Numbered from the stretch's first letter, positions 1-8,606 are shown. The stretch is 34,349 nt of DNA from Planctomycetia bacterium (GCA_005790605.1 SXUI01000071.1:1-34349), one strand, 5' to 3'. Numbers and translations: made by a program. Notes: generated from the letters alone by a model not told the origin.

Positions 1-604
<604 letters not shown>

Positions 605-607
605 CGC

Positions 608-1219
608 TTACTCTGCGAGTGCGAGATCTTCGGCGTGATTGATGTTCACGAGTTCTCGCGCATCGAGTGCAACGGTCGCGATATTGCTCGTTGCGAGCCC
701 TCGCTGTAGGGAGAACTGTCGCTGTTCGACCATCGCAGCAAGCGCTGGTCGAGCAGTGGCACGGTACAAGCCAACGCAGGGATGCAATCGCTGGGTGGTC
801 GCGAGTACAGCGATCGCGGCAGGTTCTTCTATGGCACGCGAGAGGATTTGCACAATCGACTGTGGTGAGATGTTGGGCATGTCTCCGGCAAGCACAAAGA
901 CATCTCCAGCGCAGACATCGAGTGCCGAGAGGATTCCGCCGAGTGGTCCGATGCTTGGGAACCGATCAAAAAAAGTTCCATCAGCCTTGTTGACGAGACT
1001 TTCGTGGCAAGCACCGACGAGTTTGACGCGAGAACCAAAGACGGCACGCAGCGCTGCGATCGGGCGTTGCACGAGGAGGTTGCCGTTGCCTTCATCGAGA
1101 GTAGGCGAAAGGTGTTCGCGCAATTTGTCTCGTCCGAACCGGCGGCTCTTCCCTCCAACGAGCACGATGGGTTGTGTGTGGGCCGTGCTGTGTTCGAGTG
1201 GAGCACCTCTACATGGCAT
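608..1219 (-). CDS. mobA: Molybdenum cofactor guanylyltransferase MobA
   Basis: MobA transfers GMP from GTP to Mo-molybdopterin, giving the MGD form needed by DMSO-reductase-family enzymes such as the NapA encoded in this window. The 203-residue product has the nucleotide-binding signature VGGKSRRFGRDK at residues 21-32 and a later FVLAGDMPNISP stretch, which matches the family's metal-binding 'v.gCDmP' motif, although the residue before GDMP is Ala. The ATG at 1219 overlaps the end of mogA by 11 bp, which implies translational coupling. It is the last gene of a moeA-moaC-mogA-mobA set. Length is normal for the family (about 190-210 residues). MobB, which is optional, is not seen here. Confidence 0.9.
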   Translation of the reverse strand: MPCRGAPLEHSTAHTQPIVLVGGKSRRFGRDKLREHLSPTLDEGNGNLLVQRPIAALRAVFGSRVKLVGACHESLVNKADGTFFDRFPSIGPLGGILSALDVCAGDVFVLAGDMPNISPQSIVQILSRAIEEPAAIAVLATTQRLHPCVGLYRATARPALAAMVEQRQFSLQRGLATSNIATVALDARELVNINHAEDLALAE

Positions 1220-1778
1220 GGTGGATCACCGATCCTGTCCTCGCGATTGCATCGGGGCGACCATCATCTTGCACATCGCCGCGTAAGGTCTCGATCGCAT
1301 GCGGCAGCATGTCAAGAATCGCCTCAAGGGTTTCGGTCGCGCCGCGTGGTGATCCTGGGAGCGTGAGGATCAGCGTGCGGTTGCGCGTGCCTGCGATCCC
1401 GCGAGAGAGAAATGTGCGTGGTGTTTTCACCATGCATCGAAAGCGTGCGAGTTCCATGAGTCCTGAATGCTCGCGATGCAAGATGCTCCGAGCGGCTTCT
1501 GGCGTGACATCGCGAGGAGCGAGTCCAGTTCCTCCGGTGCTCACGAGGAGATCAATCTCGCACGCCTTGTCTGACCACGCGGTGAAGCACTCCGCGAGCG
1601 CCTGTGCATCGTCCGGAAGGCAGCAGGTCCGAACGACTTGGGCATCGAGTTTCTCTTGAAGCAGTGCGACGAGCGCTGGACCGGATATATCGACGGTCTC
1701 GCCGCGAGAGCAACGATCGCTGACGGTGAGCACTGCTGCGCGAATCACACGCCCCATCGGCTTGGTCGTTGTCGTCAT
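1209..1778 (-). CDS. mogA: Molybdopterin adenylyltransferase (MogA/MoaB family)
   Basis: MogA/MoaB proteins adenylylate molybdopterin before MoeA inserts molybdate. The 189-residue product begins with AAVLTVSDRCSRGE, the usual start of the fold, and carries the substrate-binding signature STGGTGLAPRDVTPEA near residues 85-100. A second conserved stretch is LTLPGSPRGATETLEAIL, equivalent to the family's 'lPGsP.a..e.l'. The ATG at 1778 overlaps the moaC TGA in a 4-nt ATGA. Sequence alone does not cleanly separate MogA from MoaB-type paralogues; I use mogA because MoeA is encoded two genes upstream and no other adenylyltransferase is present. Confidence 0.88.
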   Translation of the reverse strand: MTTTTKPMGRVIRAAVLTVSDRCSRGETVDISGPALVALLQEKLDAQVVRTCCLPDDAQALAECFTAWSDKACEIDLLVSTGGTGLAPRDVTPEAARSILHREHSGLMELARFRCMVKTPRTFLSRGIAGTRNRTLILTLPGSPRGATETLEAILDMLPHAIETLRGDVQDDGRPDAIARTGSVIHHAM

Positions 1779-2284
1779 GCTTGCGCCTCCGGCGCGTCGG
1801 CACGGTAGGTTCCACTTCGCCCGCCGCGCTTTTCAAGCACGCGCACACCTTCGATGATCATGGATCGATCGACGGCCTTTCCCATGTCAATCACGGTCAG
1901 GCACGCGACCGTCACCGCCGTGAGTGCTTCCATTTCGACGCCAGTTCGTGTGTGGCAGTGCACCGAGGCCCGCACGCGCACTCGGCGCGCCTCGAGATCA
2001 ATCGCAATGTCGATGCCGTCAAGCGGAAGGGTGTGGCAGAGTGGAATCAGTTCGTCGGTTCGCTTGGCCGCAAGGACTCCTGCGACACGAGCAACTTCAA
2101 AGACAGATCCCTTCGCGAGGGAGTTTTCGCGAATGCGAGTTTCGAGCGCTTCGGAAATTCTCACGAAGCCCTCCGCTTGCGCGAAACGCTCCGTCACGGG
2201 CTTCGCCCCGACATCCACCATGCTCGCATCGCCAGCGCGATTGATATGGGAGAGCTCAGTGGGATGCTGTGGAGTACTTGACAT
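1775..2284 (-). CDS. moaC: Cyclic pyranopterin monophosphate synthase MoaC
   Basis: MoaC turns the MoaA product (3',8-cyclo-GTP) into cyclic pyranopterin monophosphate. The frame is open up to 2401, but I place the start at the ATG at 2284. It gives 169 residues, the usual size, beginning MSSTPQHPTELSHI and running into the family N-terminus SMVDVGAKPVTERFA. Conserved stretches are KGSVFEVARVAGVLAAKRT, PLCHTLPL (family PLCHPL), TGVEMEALTAV and IDMGKAVDRSM, the last holding the catalytic Asp-Lys pair, then RSGTY at the C-terminus. It lies 19 bp after moeA and shares an ATGA overlap with mogA. Confidence 0.93.
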   Translation of the reverse strand: MSSTPQHPTELSHINRAGDASMVDVGAKPVTERFAQAEGFVRISEALETRIRENSLAKGSVFEVARVAGVLAAKRTDELIPLCHTLPLDGIDIAIDLEARRVRVRASVHCHTRTGVEMEALTAVTVACLTVIDMGKAVDRSMIIEGVRVLEKRGGRSGTYRADAPEAQA

Positions 2285-2303
2285 AGGGTTTCTCTGAAAG
2301 CTG

Positions 2304-3644
2304 CTACGAAGGCCAAGCGTAGAAGGGCGCGTAAGAGAGTGGCGGGGCGGCCCGTGTGGTTTCGTGAGGCGGAATCTCGACGAACCCGTGTGAACGACCA
2401 ATGCTCTGCGTATCGCCCGATCCGCGAGAATCGATGAACCTTGCGCATCCAGAGCTGTCGAGCTCGACGAGTCGATACCACCACAGTCCCAAGCGCTGGC
2501 CGTCGTCGTGCGCGAGCGCGATGCGGGGCACTATAGAGTGTGAGCATGCGCCTGCGCATTGTTCGAGCACAGGCATGACGATGCGAAGCGCCGTAGCCAT
2601 CGTCGCGACGGGATTGCCTGGCAACCCAAACACAGGGGTTCGCATGCCGAGGCTGTTTCGAAGCACCGCTCCGAGCATCGGTTTTCCGGGTCGTTGTGGT
2701 AAGCCGTGGAACACGATTTCGGCACCCAACGACGAGATCGCGGCGGAGACGGCATCGCGGTGTCCCATCGAGACGCCGCCAGTCAGGATGATCGCATCGC
2801 TCGATGCGTGTGCGCGCGTCAATTTCTGCACGATGTCGGATTCGTCATCGCGTGCGTGTGTAACCTCCGCCAACTCGATCCATGGTTTGGCGATGCACAG
2901 CGCAGACAGGGCTGGGGCGCTTGCGTTTCGCACTTGAAATGCCCCGAGTTCCTCGCCTGGCCGCACGAGTTCATCGCCCGTCGTGATGATGGCAACCCGA
3001 AGTCGCTTGCACACGCGTGCTGCAGGCGCGCCCGCGCTAATCACTGCAGCGACCGACGCCGCGGTCAGCAGCGTGCCCGCAGGGACGGCGACTTCTCCTT
3101 TCGCGGCATTCTCTCCCGCTCGGCGAATGTGCGCCCCTCTTCGCGCTTGGGTTGCAGTGCTGCGGTCAATGACGATGTGGGTTGGAGCGCTCGAGGAGTC
3201 CTGGCCGAAACACTCCCGCACCAGTTCGCGCGGGAGCACGATGTCTGCAGAAGCAGGCAGCGGTGCTCCAGTCACGATGCGCGCTGCTTCGATTTGTTCG
3301 GCGCAAAGCGTTGGGGGCGTGCATCCGATCCATGCGTCGTGATGCACTGGGACGACGAGCTCCTCAGTAGTCGGATGCGCATCGCAGTACGCGCGCAAAG
3401 ATCTCCAATGCAGCGCGTAGCCGTCCATTGCTGAGTAATCAAACGCGGGGCTTGGATGGTCATGCAATTCGTCCTCCGCGAGAACACGACCTCGAGCCTC
3501 GCTCCATGGGCACACCTCTATGGGGTGACGACGCTCCGTTTGCTGTCGTTTCGAAACATCGAGTGCATCGAGCATTCCAAGAATGGCGGCGTCAGGTGTC
3601 TCAAATACAAACTTCAGCTCGGCTGGTGGTGTGCTGAGGATCAT
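2304..3644 (-). CDS. moeA: Molybdopterin molybdenumtransferase MoeA
   Basis: MoeA inserts molybdate into adenylylated molybdopterin. The product is 446 residues if it starts at the ATG at 3644. The FETPDAAILGMLDALD segment aligns with the MoeA N-terminal helix, so the later ATG at 3575 is probably too late; starts further upstream (to 3866) would run deep into divergent moaD. Family motifs include PAFDYSAMDGYAL (residues 67-79), TGAPLPASADIVLP, ITTGDELVRPGE, LTGGVSMGHRD and FGLPGNPVATM. The first gene of a moeA-moaC-mogA-mobA set, it has only 15 bp between its start codon and that of moaD. Any promoter must therefore lie inside moaD, or the two units share one very compact region. Confidence 0.92.
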   Translation of the reverse strand: MILSTPPAELKFVFETPDAAILGMLDALDVSKRQQTERRHPIEVCPWSEARGRVLAEDELHDHPSPAFDYSAMDGYALHWRSLRAYCDAHPTTEELVVPVHHDAWIGCTPPTLCAEQIEAARIVTGAPLPASADIVLPRELVRECFGQDSSSAPTHIVIDRSTATQARRGAHIRRAGENAAKGEVAVPAGTLLTAASVAAVISAGAPAARVCKRLRVAIITTGDELVRPGEELGAFQVRNASAPALSALCIAKPWIELAEVTHARDDESDIVQKLTRAHASSDAIILTGGVSMGHRDAVSAAISSLGAEIVFHGLPQRPGKPMLGAVLRNSLGMRTPVFGLPGNPVATMATALRIVMPVLEQCAGACSHSIVPRIALAHDDGQRLGLWWYRLVELDSSGCARFIDSRGSGDTQSIGRSHGFVEIPPHETTRAAPPLSYAPFYAWPS

Positions 3645-3659
3645 CGCTACAGTGCTTCC

Positions 3660-3905
3660 ATGAAAGTTGATGTACTCGTCTTTGGTCAAGCGCGAGAACG
3701 CGCAGGCGCGGACCGGGTTTCCGTTGAGGTGCCGGATGCGGCGTCGGTCGAGGAACTGCTCGTTGGTTTGCATACCCAGCATGACGCGCTCCGACCGCTC
3801 ATGACGGCCGCACGAATCGCCGTGAATGGCGCGTTCGTGCCGTCGAGACAAGTGGTCCGTGCACACGACGAACTCGCGCTCATTGCAATGGTAGGTGGCG
3901 GTTGA
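3660..3905 (+). CDS. moaD: Molybdopterin synthase sulfur-carrier subunit MoaD
   Basis: MoaD is the small ubiquitin-like sulfur carrier of molybdopterin synthase. The 81-residue product starts MKVDVLVFGQARERAGADRV, as in the family, and ends in MVGGG. The terminal Gly-Gly is adenylylated and converted to a thiocarboxylate by a MoeB-type enzyme, which is not encoded here. The start is the ATG at 3660; the frame is open further upstream, but that part is the shadow of moeA. The moaE TTG start overlaps its stop by 4 nt, which fits the 1:1 MoaD-MoaE complex. Confidence 0.92.
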   Translation: MKVDVLVFGQARERAGADRVSVEVPDAASVEELLVGLHTQHDALRPLMTAARIAVNGAFVPSRQVVRAHDELALIAMVGGG

Positions 3906-4357
3906 AAGTGATTGCGACGATCATCGACTGTCCCGTCACGCCCGAAATCGAGCGAGTGTTGCTCGCGTGTTCGGGCGCCTGCTCCGAGTGCGACTGTCGA
4001 GCGGGCGAAATTGGGTGCGCCATACGGTTCGATGGACTTGTGCGCAGGCTTGAGTCGACGGGCGAGATCGACCAACCGGAGGGGCGTGCGTTGCGACCTT
4101 TGGTTGGACTCGTGTACGAGGCGTACGAGCCAATGGCGAGCCGCGAGTTCGCGTCGCTCGCGCAATCGATCGCGAGAGAGTTCTCCCTCGCAGCCATCAG
4201 CGCGATCCATAGTCGAGGACTCGTGAAGGTCGGGGAAGTCAGTTTCGTCTTGATTGTCGAGGCTTCGCATCGTCGAGAGGGCATTGCCGCAGTGCAGGCG
4301 TTTATCGATCGATTGAAGTGTGATGTTCCGATCTGGAAAAATCCGGTTTGGGCGTGA
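3902..4357 (+). CDS. moaE: Molybdopterin synthase catalytic subunit MoaE, cysteine-rich N-terminus
   Basis: MoaE is the large subunit of molybdopterin synthase, which adds two sulfurs from MoaD to cyclic pyranopterin monophosphate. The 151-residue product has the family stretches LVYEAYEPMASREF, HSRGLVKVGEVSFVL, EASHRREGIAAVQ and FIDRLKCDVPIWKNP; the last contains the two catalytic lysines. Translation most likely starts at the TTG at 3902, which overlaps the moaD stop as TTGA. The N-terminal third is unusual: cysteines fall at residues 10, 23, 27, 30, 32 and 39 (CxxxCxxCxC then C), just before GCAIRFDGLVR, the counterpart of the family's 'GA.v.F.G.vR'. I know no such cluster in well-studied MoaE. 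Its stop converges on the TauE gene with 32 bp between. Confidence 0.88.
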   Translation: MKVIATIIDCPVTPEIERVLLACSGACSECDCRAGEIGCAIRFDGLVRRLESTGEIDQPEGRALRPLVGLVYEAYEPMASREFASLAQSIAREFSLAAISAIHSRGLVKVGEVSFVLIVEASHRREGIAAVQAFIDRLKCDVPIWKNPVWA

Positions 4358-4389
4358 CATTTGCGATGATGGATTGATGTGCATCATGG

Positions 4390-5139
4390 TCAACCAACCA
4401 GTGTCAGTTTCACGCCCGCAATCACGAGCACGCAGGCGAGGACGCCGCGGAGTGATGCGAAGTTGAGGCTTCGACTACCGATCGAAGCGCCGACGAGGCC
4501 GCCACAACCAGCAGCGACGACGAGCGGCGCAATGCCTTCCGGTATCTCCGCTCCATCGACGCACAATCCTGCGAGCCCTGCTGCAGAATTCACGAGAATG
4601 AAGCATGCGCTGCATGCCGCTGTCCGCTTCGGATCAGCCCACGCCAAGAGGAGCAGGACGGGGCTAAGAAGAATCCCGCCTCCGGTTCCCGTGAGACCAG
4701 AAAACAACCCGATCGCGGCTCCGATCGCAAGGCATGTGCGAACACTTGGCTGCACGGGTTGTTGAGCATCACGGAGTGTGCTGCGCGTTATCCACAGGAT
4801 GCGACCGGCGGCGCAGAGCAGTGCGATCCCAATCGCTCCTCGAAGCGCGGTGGCGGGCAGTTCGAGCGTGCCTCCAAGAAATGCGGCGGGCACCGATGTG
4901 GCGAGGAAGGGCCATGTAAGGCGCCATGAGAAGTGGCCTGCACGAGCAAACTGCACGAATGCGATAGTCGCGACGAGCACATTGATGGTGAGTGAGGTCG
5001 GACGCATCATTGCCGTGTTCACGCCCATCAGCGCCATGAGCGCGATGTATCCCGATGCTCCGGCGTGTCCGACGCTCGCGTACAGCGCGCCCACGAGGAC
5101 GAAGAGGAGTGCGAGGATGGAAATGGTTTCGTTCGGCAC
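4390..5139 (-). CDS. TauE/SafE-family membrane permease
   Basis: This predicted inner-membrane protein belongs to the TauE/SafE family, whose members are proposed to export sulfite, sulfonates or related anions. A GTG at 5139 gives 249 residues with about eight hydrophobic segments. The family repeats are visible as SVGHAGASGYIAL (residues 22-34) and GLTGTGGGILLSPVLLLL in the second half. The longer upstream frame overlaps moaA and looks like its shadow. The gene lies 13 bp after moaA, last in the nap-moa operon. TauE/SafE permeases next to Moco genes suggest handling of a sulfur anion or an oxyanion, but the substrate cannot be read from sequence. No strong Shine-Dalgarno precedes the GTG. 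Confidence 0.82.
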   Translation of the reverse strand: MPNETISILALLFVLVGALYASVGHAGASGYIALMALMGVNTAMMRPTSLTINVLVATIAFVQFARAGHFSWRLTWPFLATSVPAAFLGGTLELPATALRGAIGIALLCAAGRILWITRSTLRDAQQPVQPSVRTCLAIGAAIGLFSGLTGTGGGILLSPVLLLLAWADPKRTAACSACFILVNSAAGLAGLCVDGAEIPEGIAPLVVAAGCGGLVGASIGSRSLNFASLRGVLACVLVIAGVKLTLVG

Positions 5140-5152
5140 TGAGGTTCGTCTC

Positions 5153-6232
5153 TTACCCGCCGATGGCGGACATTCCGCGGCGAGGCTGAACAAAGTCTGT
5201 CCCAGAGATTCCGTGAGAGGATTGCTTATTCCAAGTCGCCTCGAGGAGTCGATCTGCGATCGATGCGTCGGACGCGTTCCATCGAAGCAGGTCGCGCACA
5301 TCCCACTCATCCGTACTGAACAAGCACGGGCGAAGCTTTCCATCTGCGGTCAGCCTCAGTCGACTACATGCGCCGCAGAATGGGCTGCTCACAGGTGCAA
5401 TGAATCCAATGCGTCCGGCTGCGCCGTCAGCGAAGGCAAACAGCGACGCCGTCGCAGACGGATCGCACGAGTCGAGTGCAAGCAGTGGATAGCTTGTCTC
5501 GATGTGTCGCCTCGTCTCAGCTGCAGACACGAACTTTGAAGCGTCCCACGCGTGCGCCGCGTCAAGCGGCATGTACTCGATGAATCGAACATCGATAGCG
5601 TAACGACGCGCGAGGTTGGCGAGTGCGAGCGTCTCACCATCATTGACGCCCCGAATGAGAACGGCGTTCACCTTTGTTTCCGAGAAGCCGAGCGAAATGC
5701 AGTCTTCAATCGCCGCAATCACGCGTTGTGGCGTCGTCGTCGATCGCGTGATGGTCGCAAACCGCTCCTCATCGAGCGCGTCAAGACTCATCGTCACGCG
5801 TGAGAGACCGGCCTCTTGCAACCTCGCGAGCGAGTCTCGTGTGAGCCGCGACCCATTCGTAATGAGCGCGATTTCAACAGTTGTCGCCTGTCGAATCTCT
5901 GCAATGATCTGCTCAAGTTGTGGATGCAGCGTTGGTTCGCCGCCCGTCAGCCTGATCTTTCGAATCCCGAGCGTTTCCGCGATGCGCGCCACGCGCACGA
6001 ACTCTCGGGGCGTGAGAAGTGTTGCAGTCTCCGCAAACTCGCAGTCCGTGCTCATGCAGTAGGTGCAACGAAAGTTACATCGGTCGGTGATGCTGATGCG
6101 GAGATCGCGGATCACGCGCCCGTGCGAATCGATGAGTCGGCGTTGCATCCCCCAAGGGCGAGACGACGCGCATGCGTGCGAAGTATCGGGTCGTTCGCGG
6201 GACAGTGTAGGAAGCGCGATCGTGCGGGTCAT
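5153..6232 (-). CDS. moaA: GTP 3',8-cyclase MoaA (radical SAM)
   Basis: MoaA is the radical-SAM enzyme that starts Moco synthesis by cyclising GTP. The ATG at 6232 gives 359 residues and overlaps the upstream decarboxylase stop as ATGA; a GGAGGG lies 10 nt upstream. The SAM [4Fe-4S] cluster ligands are C52, C56 and C59 (CNFRCTYC). LTGGEPTLHPQLEQII is the SAM-binding GGE region, and the GTP-binding second cluster is C286, C289 and C303 (FCGACSRLRLTADGKLRPC). The C-terminus ends GMSAIGG; the terminal Gly-Gly is needed for activity in known MoaA. After the SAM motif the usual 'CMP..G' reads CMSTDCEF, a minor deviation. It is separated from the other moa genes and sits within the nap operon. Confidence 0.95.
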   Translation of the reverse strand: MTRTIALPTLSRERPDTSHACASSRPWGMQRRLIDSHGRVIRDLRISITDRCNFRCTYCMSTDCEFAETATLLTPREFVRVARIAETLGIRKIRLTGGEPTLHPQLEQIIAEIRQATTVEIALITNGSRLTRDSLARLQEAGLSRVTMSLDALDEERFATITRSTTTPQRVIAAIEDCISLGFSETKVNAVLIRGVNDGETLALANLARRYAIDVRFIEYMPLDAAHAWDASKFVSAAETRRHIETSYPLLALDSCDPSATASLFAFADGAAGRIGFIAPVSSPFCGACSRLRLTADGKLRPCLFSTDEWDVRDLLRWNASDASIADRLLEATWNKQSSHGISGTDFVQPRRGMSAIGG

Positions 6233-8220
6233 GGAGTTGATGCCCTCCATGGCTGCGCGATCCAGAGATCGTCTGCCACAGCCGTGAGTTCGCTCGCGAG
6301 TTCGGAGATGTAGTAGCGGCCCTTCCGTTTCGCAGCCTCGTACCACGGATTCATGAGCACGGAACGCAGGACGAACACGCCCTCGCGCCGGTACTCCTCA
6401 TCGGACACGCCGAGCGACTCGAGGAACGCTCGAACACTGTCTGGCGCATAGCGGTGCGCTTTGAATTCCGTGCGGCTGACGAAGAAGGACTGGTTGTACA
6501 CGCGTTCGCCGGGGCGCAACGTGAATTGCGCGTGCACCGCCCGATTGAGCGCGTTGATTGACGCGAGTGAGGCGCCATGCTCCAGAGGTCGAAATGCAAA
6601 GCACACAATGTTGCTACTTGTGGCGCACGGAAATGCAGCGCGAACGACGCACGCTGACTTTCTTGCGGGGATGATTTTGAGGAGCGCGTGGAGTTCGCAC
6701 GCATTGCGAATCGTTTCTTTGAGTAGCCGTCCGTGACCGGCGTTGTCGAGCGGGATGAGTGTGTGGCTCAGCCACACCGCAGCGGCGGCTGCGCCCGGCT
6801 TACTGCCTTCGAGGATACTGACGCCGATCGAGTCAAGAAGGTCAGTTTGCGAACCATTCTCACATGGAGCGTCGAGATATGGAGCGTCCTGACGAGCCAG
6901 TAGTTTGACGGACGCGTGCTTGAAGCACACGGCGCCCGCTGGGTAGGGGATGTAGCCGAGTTTGTGCGGGTCCACGACGATGGAGTCGGCCTCGCTGATC
7001 TTCTCGAGGGCGCCGCACACGCTTCGGATTGGAAGTTCCAATGCAATCTGTTCTACGCGATGCTCTATCTGCACGCAGGTCGTTGAGTCGCCCAGACCCG
7101 TCCGATCTGGAATCGTGATAGAGCGAAGGTATCCCCCATACGCGGCATCGGCGTGCAACCAGAAGGAACTTGCGCCGCGAGACTCACGCGAAGTCCGAAG
7201 TGCCGCAATCTCGTCGATCGGATCGACGACGCCCTCCTCGGTTGTCCCCGCGATCGCGACGACGGCGATGACATGCTGCCCGGACTGTTCGAGTGCGTCG
7301 ATGTGTGCATCAAGCGCGTCGACGCGCATGCGCAGATCATGGTCAACTGGAATAGCGTGAAGTGCATTGCGACCAATGCCGAGAAGATCCGCCGCCTTGG
7401 AGAGAGAATAGTGATGCGTTTCTGGCGCAAGAATGACACCGCGCGAGCCTGTGCATCGCTCGATCGATGCAACGCCGTGGACGGCAATGTTGAACCGCGA
7501 GGTTCGAAGGTGTTCGAGGCACTCTTGTCGAGCGGGCGCGAACTCGAGCGCGGTCGCGAGCGCGCCGAGAATGTCCCGCGGCGCAAGTGATAGGAGTCGC
7601 GAGGAATCCGTGAGGCATGCGGCGCGGGGGAGGCGACTTGCATCGAACCACTCTGCGAGCGCGAATGGTAAGTACTTCACGCTTCGTGCAATCCAGAGCG
7701 CTTCGATGTTTGCGATCGTTCCGCCGCTCGTCAGGTGCGCCCAACTGCTGGCGTCATATCCGAGCATGCGCGCGATGAGCTGGGCCGCTTCGAGTTCCAA
7801 TCGAACGGTGACAGGAGCCGCGTCGGTCGAGACATTGTTCGGGTTGTAGAGCATCGCCGCGAAGTAGCCCGCAATGCTTGGAAGCGTTTGTTCCGAAAGC
7901 ATGTGCGCGGCGTATCGAGGGCTGTGAAACGGGAAATCTGATTTCAATCGCCCAAGCAGTTCCATCAAGCGATCTTGGAATTCGTCTTGAAACGCCTCCG
8001 CTCCTAGGCGAAGCGAACGGTCGACGACGGAACCGTCTTCTGGAAAATAGTTCCTCCGCCAAGAGTGATAGTCCTGGAGGATGCGATGTATCGACAAACT
8101 GAACCACTCGCCATTTTCTGCCTTTGGACCGGCAAACCACCCGCTCCACGCCACAGCATCCGTGCGCGGAGGGCGCGTCGGATCGGTCATGCGCGGGGCG
8201 AGTGTTGATCCGTCAGTCAT
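6229..8220 (-). CDS. PLP-dependent amino-acid decarboxylase, tyrosine-decarboxylase type
   Basis: A 663-residue group II PLP decarboxylase. PLP features are HADAAYGGYL (D358 binds the pyridine nitrogen), ETHHYSLSKAADLLGIG (H269/H270, ring stacking) and VDPHKLGYIPYPAGAV with Schiff-base Lys K420. The overall length and the stretches SPRYAAHMLSEQTLPSIAGYF, AAMLYNPNNVSTDAAP and GGTIANIEALWIAR match the large bacterial tyrosine decarboxylases (enterococcal TyrDC, about 620 residues) better than the 450-550 residue GadB or DDC types. The reaction would be amino acid to amine plus CO2; tyrosine is the best guess, but aspartate or glutamate are possible. The ATG at 8220 overlaps the CMD gene by 8 nt and the stop overlaps moaA by 4 nt. 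No antiporter gene, the usual partner in tyramine operons, is adjacent. Confidence 0.82.
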   Translation of the reverse strand: MTDGSTLAPRMTDPTRPPRTDAVAWSGWFAGPKAENGEWFSLSIHRILQDYHSWRRNYFPEDGSVVDRSLRLGAEAFQDEFQDRLMELLGRLKSDFPFHSPRYAAHMLSEQTLPSIAGYFAAMLYNPNNVSTDAAPVTVRLELEAAQLIARMLGYDASSWAHLTSGGTIANIEALWIARSVKYLPFALAEWFDASRLPRAACLTDSSRLLSLAPRDILGALATALEFAPARQECLEHLRTSRFNIAVHGVASIERCTGSRGVILAPETHHYSLSKAADLLGIGRNALHAIPVDHDLRMRVDALDAHIDALEQSGQHVIAVVAIAGTTEEGVVDPIDEIAALRTSRESRGASSFWLHADAAYGGYLRSITIPDRTGLGDSTTCVQIEHRVEQIALELPIRSVCGALEKISEADSIVVDPHKLGYIPYPAGAVCFKHASVKLLARQDAPYLDAPCENGSQTDLLDSIGVSILEGSKPGAAAAAVWLSHTLIPLDNAGHGRLLKETIRNACELHALLKIIPARKSACVVRAAFPCATSSNIVCFAFRPLEHGASLASINALNRAVHAQFTLRPGERVYNQSFFVSRTEFKAHRYAPDSVRAFLESLGVSDEEYRREGVFVLRSVLMNPWYEAAKRKGRYYISELASELTAVADDLWIAQPWRASTP

Positions 8221-8599
8221 GGCGTGAGAATTGCTCCTGAGCCCAACTCCAAGCAGAAACGGTGCGAGGAAAGCCGACCGTGTTCATGCCCAGCAGAATC
8301 GACTGCTCGACTTCCTCGGTGCTCGCGCCATGCTGAAGCGCGCGACGGACATGGCTGCGAAGCGCTGACTCGAGTCCAGCGCCAACACAGATCCCGATTT
8401 TGATCAGCGCGAGTGTTCTTGCGTCGAGCGGTCCAACGCTGTTGACGGACTGAGCGACACTCTCATGCGCGCGCCCAAGATCTGGATACTTCGCGATGAA
8501 CGCGCGAAATGTTGGCGGTGGAGCGGAGCTCGTCGTTGCGTCTTCGCGCAACTTCGAGGTTCGCTTGGTCGTTGCTTTCTGTGATGCAGTTCGCTTCAT
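8213..8599 (-). CDS. Carboxymuconolactone decarboxylase (CMD/AhpD-like) family protein lacking the CxxC
   Basis: A small all-helical protein of 128 residues with the CMD/AhpD core: LDARTLALIKIGICVGAGLESALRSHVRRALQHGAS, with no more than a few substitutions against family consensus. In redox-active members a CxxC precedes the conserved His; here those positions read L-E-S-A before LRSHV. A peroxidase-reductase role like AhpD is therefore unlikely, and the protein may be structural or act on a small ring substrate. I chose the ATG at 8599 (GAGAA lies upstream, and a Lys-rich start follows); a TTG at 8623 would overlap the napF-like gene. It lies 7 bp after that gene and overlaps the decarboxylase start by 8 nt. 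Confidence 0.75.
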   Translation of the reverse strand: MKRTASQKATTKRTSKLREDATTSSAPPPTFRAFIAKYPDLGRAHESVAQSVNSVGPLDARTLALIKIGICVGAGLESALRSHVRRALQHGASTEEVEQSILLGMNTVGFPRTVSAWSWAQEQFSRHD

Positions 8600-8606
8600 T
8601 GGTTTC

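Noticed and set aside
4358-4389. Possible terminator between moaE and the TauE/SafE gene
   Set aside because: ATGATG (4366-4371) and CATCAT (4382-4387) could pair, but the stem is short and AT-rich with a 10-nt loop, and no T run follows on either strand.
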